Of a DNA stretch of 64,000 nt, positions 41,484 through 49,955 are shown piece after piece; the stretch's first letter is position 1, and each line of letters begins with the position of its first letter. A program made the position numbers and the translations under genes. Origin of the DNA: Lacrimispora sphenoides JCM 1415. GTDB taxonomy: Bacteria > Bacillota > Clostridia > Lachnospirales > Lachnospiraceae. The stretch covers positions 744,001 to 808,000 of the forward strand of contig NZ_LT630003.1 of the NCBI RefSeq assembly GCF_900105615.1, given 5' to 3'. The notes under the pieces were generated by a model. The model was not told the origin of the DNA. It made no database searches and worked only from the letters and a program-made list of their open reading frames with translations.

Positions 41484-42497
41484 ATGACAAATATTAAAGT
41501 GGTTGCAGAATTGGCAGGTGTTTCAGCGACAACCGTATCGAGAGTTTTAAGTGGAAAAAGTTATGTAAGTGATGACACAAGGATGCGTGTCATGGATGCC
41601 ATCCAGAAAACAGGCTACAGCCCCAACGTCATGGCGAAAGGTCTGAAAATGGGCAGGACCAATACCATAGTCCTTATGCTTCCGGATATCCAGAACCTTA
41701 TTTTTCCCATGATTACGCGGGGGGTCGAAGATGCGGCTAGACAAAAAAATTACACGGTAATTCTATGCAATACCGACGAAAACAGCGGTGTTGAAAAAGA
41801 CTATATTTCTACTATGAAATCACGTCTGGTGGATGGGTTTATTGTAGGCTCCATGCTTCCAAACTCGATCCATATAAGAAACCTCCGCACAGAAGGATTC
41901 CCCCTTGTACTCATAAACCGCTTTTATGCCAAGGACGAGGGAAAAATAGATATTGTTGCCATAGATAACTTTAAAGCAGCCTATAATGCAGTCCGTTACC
42001 TGATCGGATCCGGACATAAAAAGATTGCTTTGGCGCTGGGGCGGGAGAACCTTTATTTGTATAATGAGCGTCATAGGGGTTACCGGGCGGCGCTTGAAGA
42101 TCATAACATCCCTTATAATGAAAACCTGGTTATGAGGGAGGCGACAGGAAGCAGCAGCTTCTACAGCATGACACAGGCTTTGATGAACTCGGAAAACAGG
42201 CCGGATGCGATATTCGCAACCAGCGACCCGAAGGCATTTGTTATTCTTCATGCCCTTCATGAGATGGGGATCCGAATTCCGAAAGACGTTTCTGTACTCA
42301 GTTTTGACAATGTAACTCTTTCAGGGATGGTGGAGCCGCCGCTTTCCACTGTGGCACAGCCATTTTATGATATAGGTGTAAGGGCGACCAATAATCTGAT
42401 TCATCAAATTCAATATAAAGATGAGAAGGGAGTGCTCCCCCAGCCTTTAAAAGAGCTGTTGGAGACAGATTTAATTATACGGGCTTCAACAAGATAG
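41484..42497 (+). CDS. LacI/GalR-family transcriptional regulator
   Basis: 337 residues from ATG 41484 (GAGGTGATT upstream). The N-terminal HTH is I-K-V-V-A-E-L-A-G-V-S-A-T-T-V-S-R-V-L-S-G, with hinge G-Y-S-P-N-V-M-A-K-G-L-K. A sugar-binding-protein-like effector domain follows (I-V-L-M-L-P-D-I-Q-N, S-V-L-S-F-D-N, A-Q-P-F-Y-D-I-G). It probably senses the cluster's substrate or an intermediate and represses transport and catabolic genes. It sits in the middle of the cluster on the same strand, ahead of the epimerase-like gene (9 bp). Confidence 0.92.
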   Translation: MTNIKVVAELAGVSATTVSRVLSGKSYVSDDTRMRVMDAIQKTGYSPNVMAKGLKMGRTNTIVLMLPDIQNLIFPMITRGVEDAARQKNYTVILCNTDENSGVEKDYISTMKSRLVDGFIVGSMLPNSIHIRNLRTEGFPLVLINRFYAKDEGKIDIVAIDNFKAAYNAVRYLIGSGHKKIALALGRENLYLYNERHRGYRAALEDHNIPYNENLVMREATGSSSFYSMTQALMNSENRPDAIFATSDPKAFVILHALHEMGIRIPKDVSVLSFDNVTLSGMVEPPLSTVAQPFYDIGVRATNNLIHQIQYKDEKGVLPQPLKELLETDLIIRASTR

Positions 42498-42506
42498 GAG
42501 ATATAT

Positions 42507-43346
42507 ATGAGCAACCACTGGGGAATTAATCTTTGGAATTGGGAGAATGAACTGGGACTTAAATGTGTAGGATTGCCAGAAAAAGCCTTTAAGATGGGAT
42601 TTACGGCAGTGGAACTTCCTATGACTTTTCCTGAGATTCCGAAGAAACTTGTGGATGAAATCCGTTCCCTGGATATGGAAGTGAGCCTTTGCGCCGCACT
42701 TGGAGCTGGGCGTGATCTTTCCAATTTTGATGATACGATCCGGAAGAACACAATAAAATATATGACGGAATGTTTGAAATCGGCGGAAGCAGTTTCCGCA
42801 AAAGTATTTGCCGGCCCTCTTTATACGGGGGGAGGGAAGAAACACCGGCTGTCTGTGGATGATGAAAAAAAAGAGTGGGAGCTTGCAGTAACTGGTATCC
42901 GTAAAGTTTCTGCCATAGCAAAAGAATGCGGTGTGCGGCTTGCTCTTGAACCTTTAAACCGGTATCGGACCAGCGTTGTCAATACAGCAGCTCAGGCGTT
43001 AAAGCTTGTTTCCGATATTGGAGAGGAAAACGTAGGGGTACATTTTGATACATATCAGGCCGGAATTGAGGAAGACAGCATCACGGATGCGTTTGAAGCC
43101 GTGCTGAAGGAAGAAAAAATGTATCATTTTCATGCCTGCTCCAATAACAGAGGAGTTCCGGGTCAGGGATTCTTTCCGTGGAAGGATTTATGGGGGTTGA
43201 TGCAAAGATACGATTATAAAGGGCATATCACAATGGAAACATTTGCGCCCGGCGGCTTTGACGCCGGTTGGGTTCAGCCACAAAAGAGTGCGGATGAGAT
43301 TGCCGAATCTGGAATCCTCTATATGAAGCAGCATGACTGGCATTAA
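42507..43346 (+). CDS. TIM-barrel sugar isomerase/epimerase (ketose 3-epimerase-like)
   Basis: 279 residues of the xylose-isomerase-like TIM-barrel (AP-endonuclease 2) superfamily. The metal-site residues fit ketose 3-epimerases: Glu in L-E-P-L-N-R-Y-R, Asp/His in H-F-D-T-Y-Q-A, His in F-H-A-C-S-N-N, and Glu in M-E-T-F. Relatives include D-tagatose/D-psicose 3-epimerase and 3-keto-sugar isomerases. AGGAGA precedes ATG. Within the cluster it would epimerise a keto-sugar or keto-sugar acid; the substrate is unknown. Confidence 0.85.
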   Translation: MSNHWGINLWNWENELGLKCVGLPEKAFKMGFTAVELPMTFPEIPKKLVDEIRSLDMEVSLCAALGAGRDLSNFDDTIRKNTIKYMTECLKSAEAVSAKVFAGPLYTGGGKKHRLSVDDEKKEWELAVTGIRKVSAIAKECGVRLALEPLNRYRTSVVNTAAQALKLVSDIGEENVGVHFDTYQAGIEEDSITDAFEAVLKEEKMYHFHACSNNRGVPGQGFFPWKDLWGLMQRYDYKGHITMETFAPGGFDAGWVQPQKSADEIAESGILYMKQHDWH

Positions 43347-43367
43347 AAATAAGGAGATGACTGAAGA

Positions 43368-44738
43368 ATGGCGTCACATGAAAAGTTTAATTTTAAAACA
43401 TTAAATGAGGTTGTAGAAAAAGTAAATTCTCTTGGTGTAAATATAAAATTCAGCGAAGATTTATCTCCGCTTCATGCCGAGGTAAAGGTAGGAAAACGGA
43501 TTGCACCCAATGCAATTGCAATTCTTCCAATGGAAGGCTGTGATTCAAATCCCGATGGTTCTCCTTCTGAGCTTGTTGAAAGAAGGTATAAGAGGTTTGC
43601 GGAAGGCGGAGCGGGATTACTTTGGTGGGAGGCTTGTGCGGTTGTCGTGGAAGGACGGGCCAATCCGCTCCAGATGATGCTGACCAAGGAGAATATGCCG
43701 CAGTTTAAGGCAGTTGTTGAGCGCTGCAATCAGTCGGCAGTTGCCCGAAATGGAAAAAAACCACTGAATATTTTACAGTTAACACACTCCGGCCGCTATT
43801 CCAGACCGGAAGGCCATAAGGGAGCACCTATGGTTCCCCAGCATGACCCTGTTCTGGATCCGAGAGTCGGGCTTGCGGCAGATGCACCTGTCGTGACCGA
43901 TGAATATCTGGACAATTTAACGGCTCATTATGTAGAAAGTGCGGTTTTGGCAAAGGAAGCAGGTTTTGACGGTGTGGATATCAAAAATTGCCACCGGTAT
44001 CTTTTGAGTGAGTTGATTGCCAGCCACACAAGAGAGGGAAAATACGGCGGAAGCTTTGAAAACAGGAGCCGGTTTCTTCGCCAGACAATCCGTGCCGTCC
44101 GGGAAGCTGTGGGCGATGACTTTATTATAGCCTGCCGTTTCAATGTATTTGACGCTCATCCTTATCCCTATGGCTTCGGCTGTGATCAGAAAGACATGTG
44201 GAAGTTTGATCCCATAGAGCCAATGGCTCTTGTACGGATGCTGGTGGAAGAGGGCGTTGATCTTTTAAGCAATTCTGCGGGAAATCCCTATTATATTTAT
44301 CCTCAGGTAACAAGGCCTTTCGACTTATCCAGCATGGGAGTCCCCACTCCGGATGAACATCCCCTTGAAAGCATGGGCCGTCTGTTTGAGTTCACACGGC
44401 AGATTCAGAAAGCAGCAGGTGATGTCCCTGTTGTGGGAAATGGTTATACATGGCTGAGGCAGTTCCTTTCTTATGCAGGTGCGGCAAACCTGGCCGACGG
44501 AAGCTGTAAATTTGTGGGTCTGGGACGTTCCGGCTTTGCATATCCGGATGCCCCCCGGGATATTCTGCTGAAAGGAGAAATGGATCCGAAGCAGTGCTGC
44601 GTCACCTGTTCAAAATGCACTCAGATTATGAGAGACCATGGAAGAACCGGCTGCGTCATCAAAGACAGCGAAATCTACGCGGGCTTTTATAAGGAGTACA
44701 GAGAGGAAGCTTCCATGCGTGAGAAAAGTTTCCAATGA
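43368..44738 (+). CDS. NADH:flavin oxidoreductase (old yellow enzyme family) with Fe-S motif
   Basis: 456 residues, an FMN TIM-barrel. Segments include P-N-A-I-A-I-L-P-M-E-G near the start, Q-L-T-H-S-G-R-Y-S, G-F-D-G-V-D-I-K-N-C-H-R-Y-L-L-S-E and the phosphate-binding G-L-G-R-S. A Cys cluster C-C-V-T-C-S-K-C-x11-C near the C-terminus matches the [4Fe-4S] site of 2,4-dienoyl-CoA-reductase/BaiCD-type enzymes. The C-terminal FAD/NAD domain of those enzymes is missing, so electrons must come from another protein, perhaps the FAD protein at 46729. Likely reduces an activated C=C bond. The next gene's upstream ATG overlaps its stop. Confidence 0.88.
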   Translation: MASHEKFNFKTLNEVVEKVNSLGVNIKFSEDLSPLHAEVKVGKRIAPNAIAILPMEGCDSNPDGSPSELVERRYKRFAEGGAGLLWWEACAVVVEGRANPLQMMLTKENMPQFKAVVERCNQSAVARNGKKPLNILQLTHSGRYSRPEGHKGAPMVPQHDPVLDPRVGLAADAPVVTDEYLDNLTAHYVESAVLAKEAGFDGVDIKNCHRYLLSELIASHTREGKYGGSFENRSRFLRQTIRAVREAVGDDFIIACRFNVFDAHPYPYGFGCDQKDMWKFDPIEPMALVRMLVEEGVDLLSNSAGNPYYIYPQVTRPFDLSSMGVPTPDEHPLESMGRLFEFTRQIQKAAGDVPVVGNGYTWLRQFLSYAGAANLADGSCKFVGLGRSGFAYPDAPRDILLKGEMDPKQCCVTCSKCTQIMRDHGRTGCVIKDSEIYAGFYKEYREEASMREKSFQ

Positions 44739-44752
44739 AGGAGGACTTAAAA

Positions 44753-45781
44753 GTGAGTGTAAAAACCAGCAGAATTGGGAAAGTAATTGAGCCCATGAAA
44801 GCAATCATCGGGAAAAGGGATATTCAGTCTCCGAAAAAGGGTCAGGTTCTGATTAAAATTAAATCAAGTGCCATTTGCGGCAGTGATATCCACATTTTTA
44901 AAGGGAAACACCCTTCCGCCCCCCTTCCGATGACCATTGGACATGAATTTTCAGGAGATGTGGTTGAGATTGGAGAAGACGTTACCAATGTGTCTGTAGG
45001 AGACCGGGTAACGGTGGAGCCTTGTATTGTCTGCGGAACATGCGATGCCTGTTGTCATGGAGATTACGGATATTGTGAGAATATATCGTTTACATACAGA
45101 AATGGCGACGGAGCCATGGCTGACTATATTCTGGTCAATGAGCCGTATGTGTATAAGCTTCCTGAATACCTGACTTATGACACAGGTGCCCTGATTGAAC
45201 CCTTGAGCGTGGCAACCCATGCGGTGCGCCGCGCAGATATCCGCCTTGGAGAGACAGTTCTAGTTATTGGAGCAGGCGCGATAGGAATGTTGATTGCGTC
45301 CATATGCAAAAAGAGCGGAGCTGCCGAAGTCATTATTGCGGATTTTTCTGATGAAAGGCTTGCAGCAGCGAAAAAGCTTGGCGCCACCATAACGGTTAAT
45401 TCGGGAAAAACAGATCTGGAGGACGAGATACGCCGAATTACAAATGGAAAGGGTGTTGATAAGAGTTTCGAATGTGTTGGCCTGGAAGCATCATTTTTAC
45501 AGGCGATGATGACGTTAAAAAAAAATGGCCTGGCCACTGTTATTGGAATCTTTGAGAATCCGCAGATCAATATTCCTGCAAGCAGATTTGTCACCCATGA
45601 AATTAAAATCCAGGGTGCTCAGGGATACTGCTGGGATTTCCCGATTGCACTTAAAGTTGCCAGAGAATTAGACCTTGAACTTCTGATCACCCATCATTTT
45701 CCTCTTGATGATATTCAGAAAGCTCTTGAAACTTGCCTTGATAGGAAATCGGGCAGTATTAAGGTCCTTTTACATCCTTAG
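44753..45781 (+). CDS. Zinc-dependent medium-chain alcohol/polyol dehydrogenase
   Basis: 342 residues from GTG 44753. An ATG at 44735 overlaps the previous stop, but the codons between encode the ribosome site AAGGAGG itself, so GTG with eight-base spacing is the better start. Catalytic zinc ligands: Cys in I-C-G-S-D and His-Glu in G-H-E-F-S-G-D. The structural zinc loop is C-I-V-C-G-T-C-D-A-C. The NAD motif is V-I-G-A-G-A-I-G-M, followed by D-F-S, suggesting NAD preference. It would oxidise a secondary alcohol of a sugar or polyol, or run in reverse. Confidence 0.88.
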   Translation: MSVKTSRIGKVIEPMKAIIGKRDIQSPKKGQVLIKIKSSAICGSDIHIFKGKHPSAPLPMTIGHEFSGDVVEIGEDVTNVSVGDRVTVEPCIVCGTCDACCHGDYGYCENISFTYRNGDGAMADYILVNEPYVYKLPEYLTYDTGALIEPLSVATHAVRRADIRLGETVLVIGAGAIGMLIASICKKSGAAEVIIADFSDERLAAAKKLGATITVNSGKTDLEDEIRRITNGKGVDKSFECVGLEASFLQAMMTLKKNGLATVIGIFENPQINIPASRFVTHEIKIQGAQGYCWDFPIALKVARELDLELLITHHFPLDDIQKALETCLDRKSGSIKVLLHP

Positions 45782-45872
45782 AGACACGATTTAAGAGAAA
45801 CACCCTGCGGGTATACGGGTATACCTTTATGCCCAAAAAGCATGGGTGAACAGATGAAAGGTGAAAGAGAAA

Positions 45873-46640
45873 GTGAAAAAAACAGCGATTGTAACAGGAG
45901 GAAGCCGCGGCATTGGATTTGCCATTGCTTATCAGTTGGGCCTTGACGGCTACAATGTGGTCATCATGGCTACTTCTGCCGAAGATAAAAATCAGGAAAA
46001 TATGAACATGCTTAAAGCTGCCGGGATTGAATATACTTATGTCCAGGGAAATATTGGAGATTCCAAAGACAGAGAGAATCTTGTCAGAAAAACGGTGGAG
46101 AAATACGGTGCTGTCCACGTACTTATCAATAATGCAGGTGTTGCGCCAAATGTAAGGGCGGATTTGCTGGAGATGTCAGAAGAAAGCTTTGACCGTGTTG
46201 TGGGTATCAATACAAAAGGAAATATGTTTCTGACACAGGCAGTTGCAAACCAGATGCTGAAACAGCCCGTAGAAGGGAAAAAGCGGGGAACCATCATCAA
46301 TATTTCATCCTGCTCTGCCGTTGTATCCAGTACAAACCGCGGAGAGTACTGTGTTTCTAAAGCAGGCATATCTATGCTGACAACCCTTTATGCGGACCGT
46401 CTTGCAGGAGAAAGCATTTTTGTCCATGAGATCCGCCCGGGAGTGATTGCTACGGATATGACCAGTACGGTGCAGGGAAAGTATGACACACTTATTGAGC
46501 GGGGCGCATTCCCGATTACCAGGTGGGGGATGCCGGAGGACGTGGCCAATGCGGTCAGCGTTTTTTGCAGTGATAAATTCCTCTATACAACCGGAAATTA
46601 TATTGATGTAGATGGAGGCTTTCATATCCAGAGGTTATAA
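45873..46640 (+). CDS. Short-chain dehydrogenase/reductase (FabG-like)
   Basis: 255 residues from GTG 45873, which has AAAGGTGA eight bases upstream; an in-frame GTG at 45861 is possible but poorly placed. NAD(P) motif T-G-G-S-R-G-I-G, N-N-A-G, catalytic Ser in I-S-S-C-S-A and the Y-C-V-S-K tetrad pair are present, with R-P-G-V-I-A-T and the C-terminal V-D-G-G. It oxidises or reduces a hydroxyl on a small molecule. The 91-base gap before it has no terminator, so it is likely in the same transcript. Confidence 0.88.
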   Translation: MKKTAIVTGGSRGIGFAIAYQLGLDGYNVVIMATSAEDKNQENMNMLKAAGIEYTYVQGNIGDSKDRENLVRKTVEKYGAVHVLINNAGVAPNVRADLLEMSEESFDRVVGINTKGNMFLTQAVANQMLKQPVEGKKRGTIINISSCSAVVSSTNRGEYCVSKAGISMLTTLYADRLAGESIFVHEIRPGVIATDMTSTVQGKYDTLIERGAFPITRWGMPEDVANAVSVFCSDKFLYTTGNYIDVDGGFHIQRL

Positions 46641-46662
46641 TAAGCCTGATAAAACCATGTGA

Positions 46663-46702
46663 ATGGGGCTGCTGCAGAATGTGAAATCGGCAGCAGTCCC
46701 AT
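46663..46702 (+). other. Intra-operon hairpin
   Basis: A 13-bp stem with one G-U (ATGGGGCTGCTGC/GCAGCAGTCCCAT) between the SDR and FAD-protein genes. There is no T-run after it, so it is more likely an RNA processing or stability site than a terminator. Confidence 0.5.
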
Positions 46703-46728
46703 TAATTCTGTAAAGAAAGGCGGACCAG

Positions 46729-48687
46729 ATGAAACTACAGATGTTTAATAAAGTACAGTTGTATCAGATGAACACGGTTGTCGTGGGAACCGGAGCAGCC
46801 GGATTTAATGCGGCAGATCAGCTGTGGGCTTTAGGCCAGAAAGATATTGCGATTGTGACCGATCATGTGGGAGCGGGAACCTCCCGCAACACCGGTTCTG
46901 ATAAACAGACCTATTATAAGCTGACGCTTTGCGGGAACGATCCTGACAGCGTGGGAGATATGGCAGAGACGCTGTTCAGCGGCCAGTGTATGGACGGCGA
47001 CATTGCCTTGTGTGAAGCGGCATTATCTGCCAGATGTTTTCTAAAGCTTGTTAACCTCGGCGTGAACTTCCCCCAGAACAAGTGGGGGGAATTCGTTGGT
47101 TACAAGACGGACCATGATCCCAGGTGCCGTGCTACAAGTGTAGGCCCATACACTTCAAAACAGATGACAGAGTGCCTGGAACAGGCAGTCAGGGAAAAGA
47201 ATATTAAGATTTTTGACAGGATGCAGGTAATTAAGATTCTTTCCGATGGAGAAAGGGTGTATGGACTGCTTTGTCTGAATTTGAGCTGTCCGGATGATGA
47301 AGAAAGACGTTTTGTACTTTTTTCCTGTAAAAATATTGTGTTTGCCACTGGCGGGCCGGCCGGGATGTATGCGGACAGCGTGTATCCGGCCGGACATTAT
47401 GGATCCAGCGGTCTGGCATTTGAGGCGGGGGCGAAAGGGAAAAATCTGACAGAATGGCAGTATGGGATAGCGTCCATTCATCCGCGGTGGAACGTATCGG
47501 GAACCTATATGCAGGTGCTTCCCCGTTTCTTTTCTACGGATGAAAATGGAAATGATGAGCGTGAGTTTTTAATGGATTTCTTTGAAAACAGGGATTCTAT
47601 GCTCAGCAGTATTTTTCTTAAAGGATATCAATGGCCTTTTGACGTAAGAAAGCTTTCCGGAGGAAGTTCGATCATTGATATTCTGGTATATATGGAAAGA
47701 AGCAGAGGCAGACGGATATTTCTTGATTTTCGCGAGAATCCCGGCAGGGAACCGGTGAATTTTGAAAATCTGGATCAGGAGGCCTTTGAATATTTAAACA
47801 GGGCAGGCGCATGTTATGGGACACCGATCGAGAGATTAAGCCATATGAATATGCCGGCGGTGGAATTTTATCTTGGAAGAGGAGTAGATTTAAGGACAGA
47901 GCCTCTTGAGATTGCAGTGTGTGCTCAGCACAATAATGGAGGTTTAGCAGCTGATGCATGGTGGCATACGGATGTGGAGGGACTTTTTGCGGCCGGCGAG
48001 GTCTGCGGTAGCCATGGTGTCTACCGCCCGGGCGGAAGCGCTTTGAATTCCGGCCAGGTCGGCTCAGCAAGAGCTGCGCAGTACATAGCAGCCAGGAGAC
48101 AGGGAGAGCCTGATAATACGGGTGAAAGTTTTGAAGAAATTGCCGGAAAAGCGGTATATGATGCGGAAAAGATGGTATCGCAGGTTACGGGTAAAAAAGA
48201 TGGGCGAATCGCAGTGAGAGAGCTTTGGAACCGGGCAGCCGTCCGCATGAGCCGGTTCGGAGCGGCCATACGGAATCCCGAAAAGATTGAACTGGCCATA
48301 AAGGAGGTTCAGGAGGAGCTTTCGCATTTAGGTGATTTCGCCTGGGTGGAAGGCGGGAAGGAACTCTGGCGCGCCTTTCGGCTGAGAGATATGCTTATCA
48401 GCCAGTTTGTGTATCTCTCTGCTATGAAAGATTATGTTGATCATCAAGGAAGAAGCAGAGGCAGCGCTCTTTACACGGATCTTAGCGGACAAAAGCCAGA
48501 TCCGAGGCTGCTGGAAGAATTTACATTCTGCCTTGATGACGGCAGCAGTGCAGGTTTGATACAGGAAGCTTCTTATAGAAATGGTAAGGTTCAATTTGAA
48601 TGGAGAAAGGTAAGAACGATTCCTGAAGATGATAACTTCTTTGAGAATGTGTGGAGGCAGTTCAGAGAAAATCAAAATATTTATTAG
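46729..48687 (+). CDS. FAD-dependent reductase/dehydrogenase, fumarate-reductase flavoprotein-like
   Basis: 652 residues. The N-terminal FAD Rossmann motif is V-V-V-G-T-G-A-A-G-F-N-A-A. The FAD_binding_2-type body includes the flavin-attachment-region T-S-R-N-T-G-S-D-K-Q, I-V-F-A-T-G-G-P-A-G-M-Y, A-Q-H-N-N-G-G-L-A-A-D-A-W and G-L-F-A-A-G-E-V-C-G-S-H-G-V-Y-R-P-G-G-S-A-L-N-S-G-Q, close to FrdA/SdhA/AprA-like proteins. No heme or membrane partner is encoded nearby. It is the last gene of the catabolic cluster and may reduce an enoate or supply or take electrons for the Fe-S reductase at 43368. Confidence 0.85.
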   Translation: MKLQMFNKVQLYQMNTVVVGTGAAGFNAADQLWALGQKDIAIVTDHVGAGTSRNTGSDKQTYYKLTLCGNDPDSVGDMAETLFSGQCMDGDIALCEAALSARCFLKLVNLGVNFPQNKWGEFVGYKTDHDPRCRATSVGPYTSKQMTECLEQAVREKNIKIFDRMQVIKILSDGERVYGLLCLNLSCPDDEERRFVLFSCKNIVFATGGPAGMYADSVYPAGHYGSSGLAFEAGAKGKNLTEWQYGIASIHPRWNVSGTYMQVLPRFFSTDENGNDEREFLMDFFENRDSMLSSIFLKGYQWPFDVRKLSGGSSIIDILVYMERSRGRRIFLDFRENPGREPVNFENLDQEAFEYLNRAGACYGTPIERLSHMNMPAVEFYLGRGVDLRTEPLEIAVCAQHNNGGLAADAWWHTDVEGLFAAGEVCGSHGVYRPGGSALNSGQVGSARAAQYIAARRQGEPDNTGESFEEIAGKAVYDAEKMVSQVTGKKDGRIAVRELWNRAAVRMSRFGAAIRNPEKIELAIKEVQEELSHLGDFAWVEGGKELWRAFRLRDMLISQFVYLSAMKDYVDHQGRSRGSALYTDLSGQKPDPRLLEEFTFCLDDGSSAGLIQEASYRNGKVQFEWRKVRTIPEDDNFFENVWRQFRENQNIY

Positions 48688-48716
48688 TAATATATTATTA
48701 TATATCAGGTGCCTGG

Positions 48717-48770
48717 CCCTGTACAACCATTATAGGAAGCAAAATGCTCTGATAACGATGGCTGTACGGG
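48717..48770. terminator. Imperfect stem-loop between convergent genes
   Basis: CCCTGTACAACCAT pairs with ATGGCTGTACGGG through a 27-nt loop, 30 bp after the FAD-protein stop. It has no strong T-run on either strand. Confidence 0.4.
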
Positions 48771-48855
48771 GTTTAGTCATTTAAATGGCCAATCATTCGG
48801 GGGCACTCACAATTTTAAAATTATCGTAATAGTTGGCCTTCTGATCACTGTAAAT

Positions 48856-49746
48856 TTACTTATTACTTTTCACAGTTTCCATTCCTTCTTTTAACATTTT
48901 TTGAATGCTCTGATTATGGGCTCGACGTATTCTCTTTAGACTGTATAAAGTATCGGGATCATTATCTATCACATTTACCCCAAATTTACAAGTCAGAGTC
49001 GCTTTAAAACCTAGTTTTTTAATGATAGTTTCTATTTTATCGTTATATCTGCCATATGGATAGGTAAACGTATTTGGACTACTGCCTGTAACAGACAAAA
49101 TTTCTTCCTGCAGCTTATTTAAATCATTTGATAAAAATTCTTCATAGTTCTCTAATGATTCATTATCTAATTGGCAGCATCCATAGCGTCCTTTAGAAAT
49201 TTTATGTAAGTTGTAGGAATGGCTTTGTATTTCAACAAGTCCAGATTGCTGCATTTCTTTTATTTCATCCCATGTTACATGAGAATATTCAATATTTTCA
49301 TCGCATACTTTTGAAAAATCATCGACGCTTTTTCCAATTACAGATAAAACTATTTTCATATTATATTCTTTTACCAGAGGATAAACATTTAAATAGGTAC
49401 TAAGATACCCGTCATCAAAAGAAAGAATGACTGGATTCGGGGGTAATTCCTTTTTATCATGAACATATTCTATTAATTGTGTCATTGTTATAGTATTGTA
49501 ATGATTTTCTTTTAAATACTTTAAATCACTTTCAAATTCATTGGGACTAATGACATCATTGCCAAAACCACTGTTTTTTACTTGATGATACATTATAATC
49601 GGAACTAAAATTCCATCAGCAGGTTGTACGGAAGAGACTACATAGATTCTATATATACTTTTAACGATGGAAATAGATAATAGGCTGAAAATTATGATAA
49701 TTATTATATTTTTTAGAATACTTCTATCTTTTATTATTCGATCCAT
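48856..49746 (-). CDS. Membrane-anchored polysaccharide deacetylase (NodB-type)
   Basis: 296 residues from the ATG at 49746, which has AGGGGC upstream; an ATG 90 bases earlier has no ribosome site. One N-terminal membrane segment (residues about 12-32) anchors it outside. The CE4/NodB domain has the metal Asp pair in S-F-D-D-G-Y, the H-x3-H motif in S-H-S-Y-N-L-H, and T-Y-P-Y-G-R-Y. An I-M-Y-H-Q-V segment precedes it. It removes acetyl groups from extracellular N- or O-acetylated glycans such as peptidoglycan or xylan. It is AT-rich and divergent from the YesM-type kinase gene. Confidence 0.88.
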   Translation of the reverse strand: MDRIIKDRSILKNIIIIIIFSLLSISIVKSIYRIYVVSSVQPADGILVPIIMYHQVKNSGFGNDVISPNEFESDLKYLKENHYNTITMTQLIEYVHDKKELPPNPVILSFDDGYLSTYLNVYPLVKEYNMKIVLSVIGKSVDDFSKVCDENIEYSHVTWDEIKEMQQSGLVEIQSHSYNLHKISKGRYGCCQLDNESLENYEEFLSNDLNKLQEEILSVTGSSPNTFTYPYGRYNDKIETIIKKLGFKATLTCKFGVNVIDNDPDTLYSLKRIRRAHNQSIQKMLKEGMETVKSNK

Positions 49747-49955
49747 AATTTTGCCCCTATATGTTGTTATAACAATTGTATGCCAAAGATGTGAATTAAT
49801 TCGTATTATTTCCTTAATAGATTGGCTGTGGAACACAGGTAAAAAAGAAGAATATGTGATTGTTAAAAAGAACCTTACCTGATATGCTTAAACTAAGCAT
49901 GAATTATAGAGATCTTTCAAAGGCAACGAAAAATGCCATACCAGGGAGGGGAAAT

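Noticed and set aside
43368..48687. Bile-acid 7-dehydroxylation (bai-like) operon
   Set aside because: The OYE, SDR and FAD types are reminiscent, but there is no CoA ligase, CoA transferase or BaiE-type dehydratase, and the importer and dehydratase point to sugar acids.
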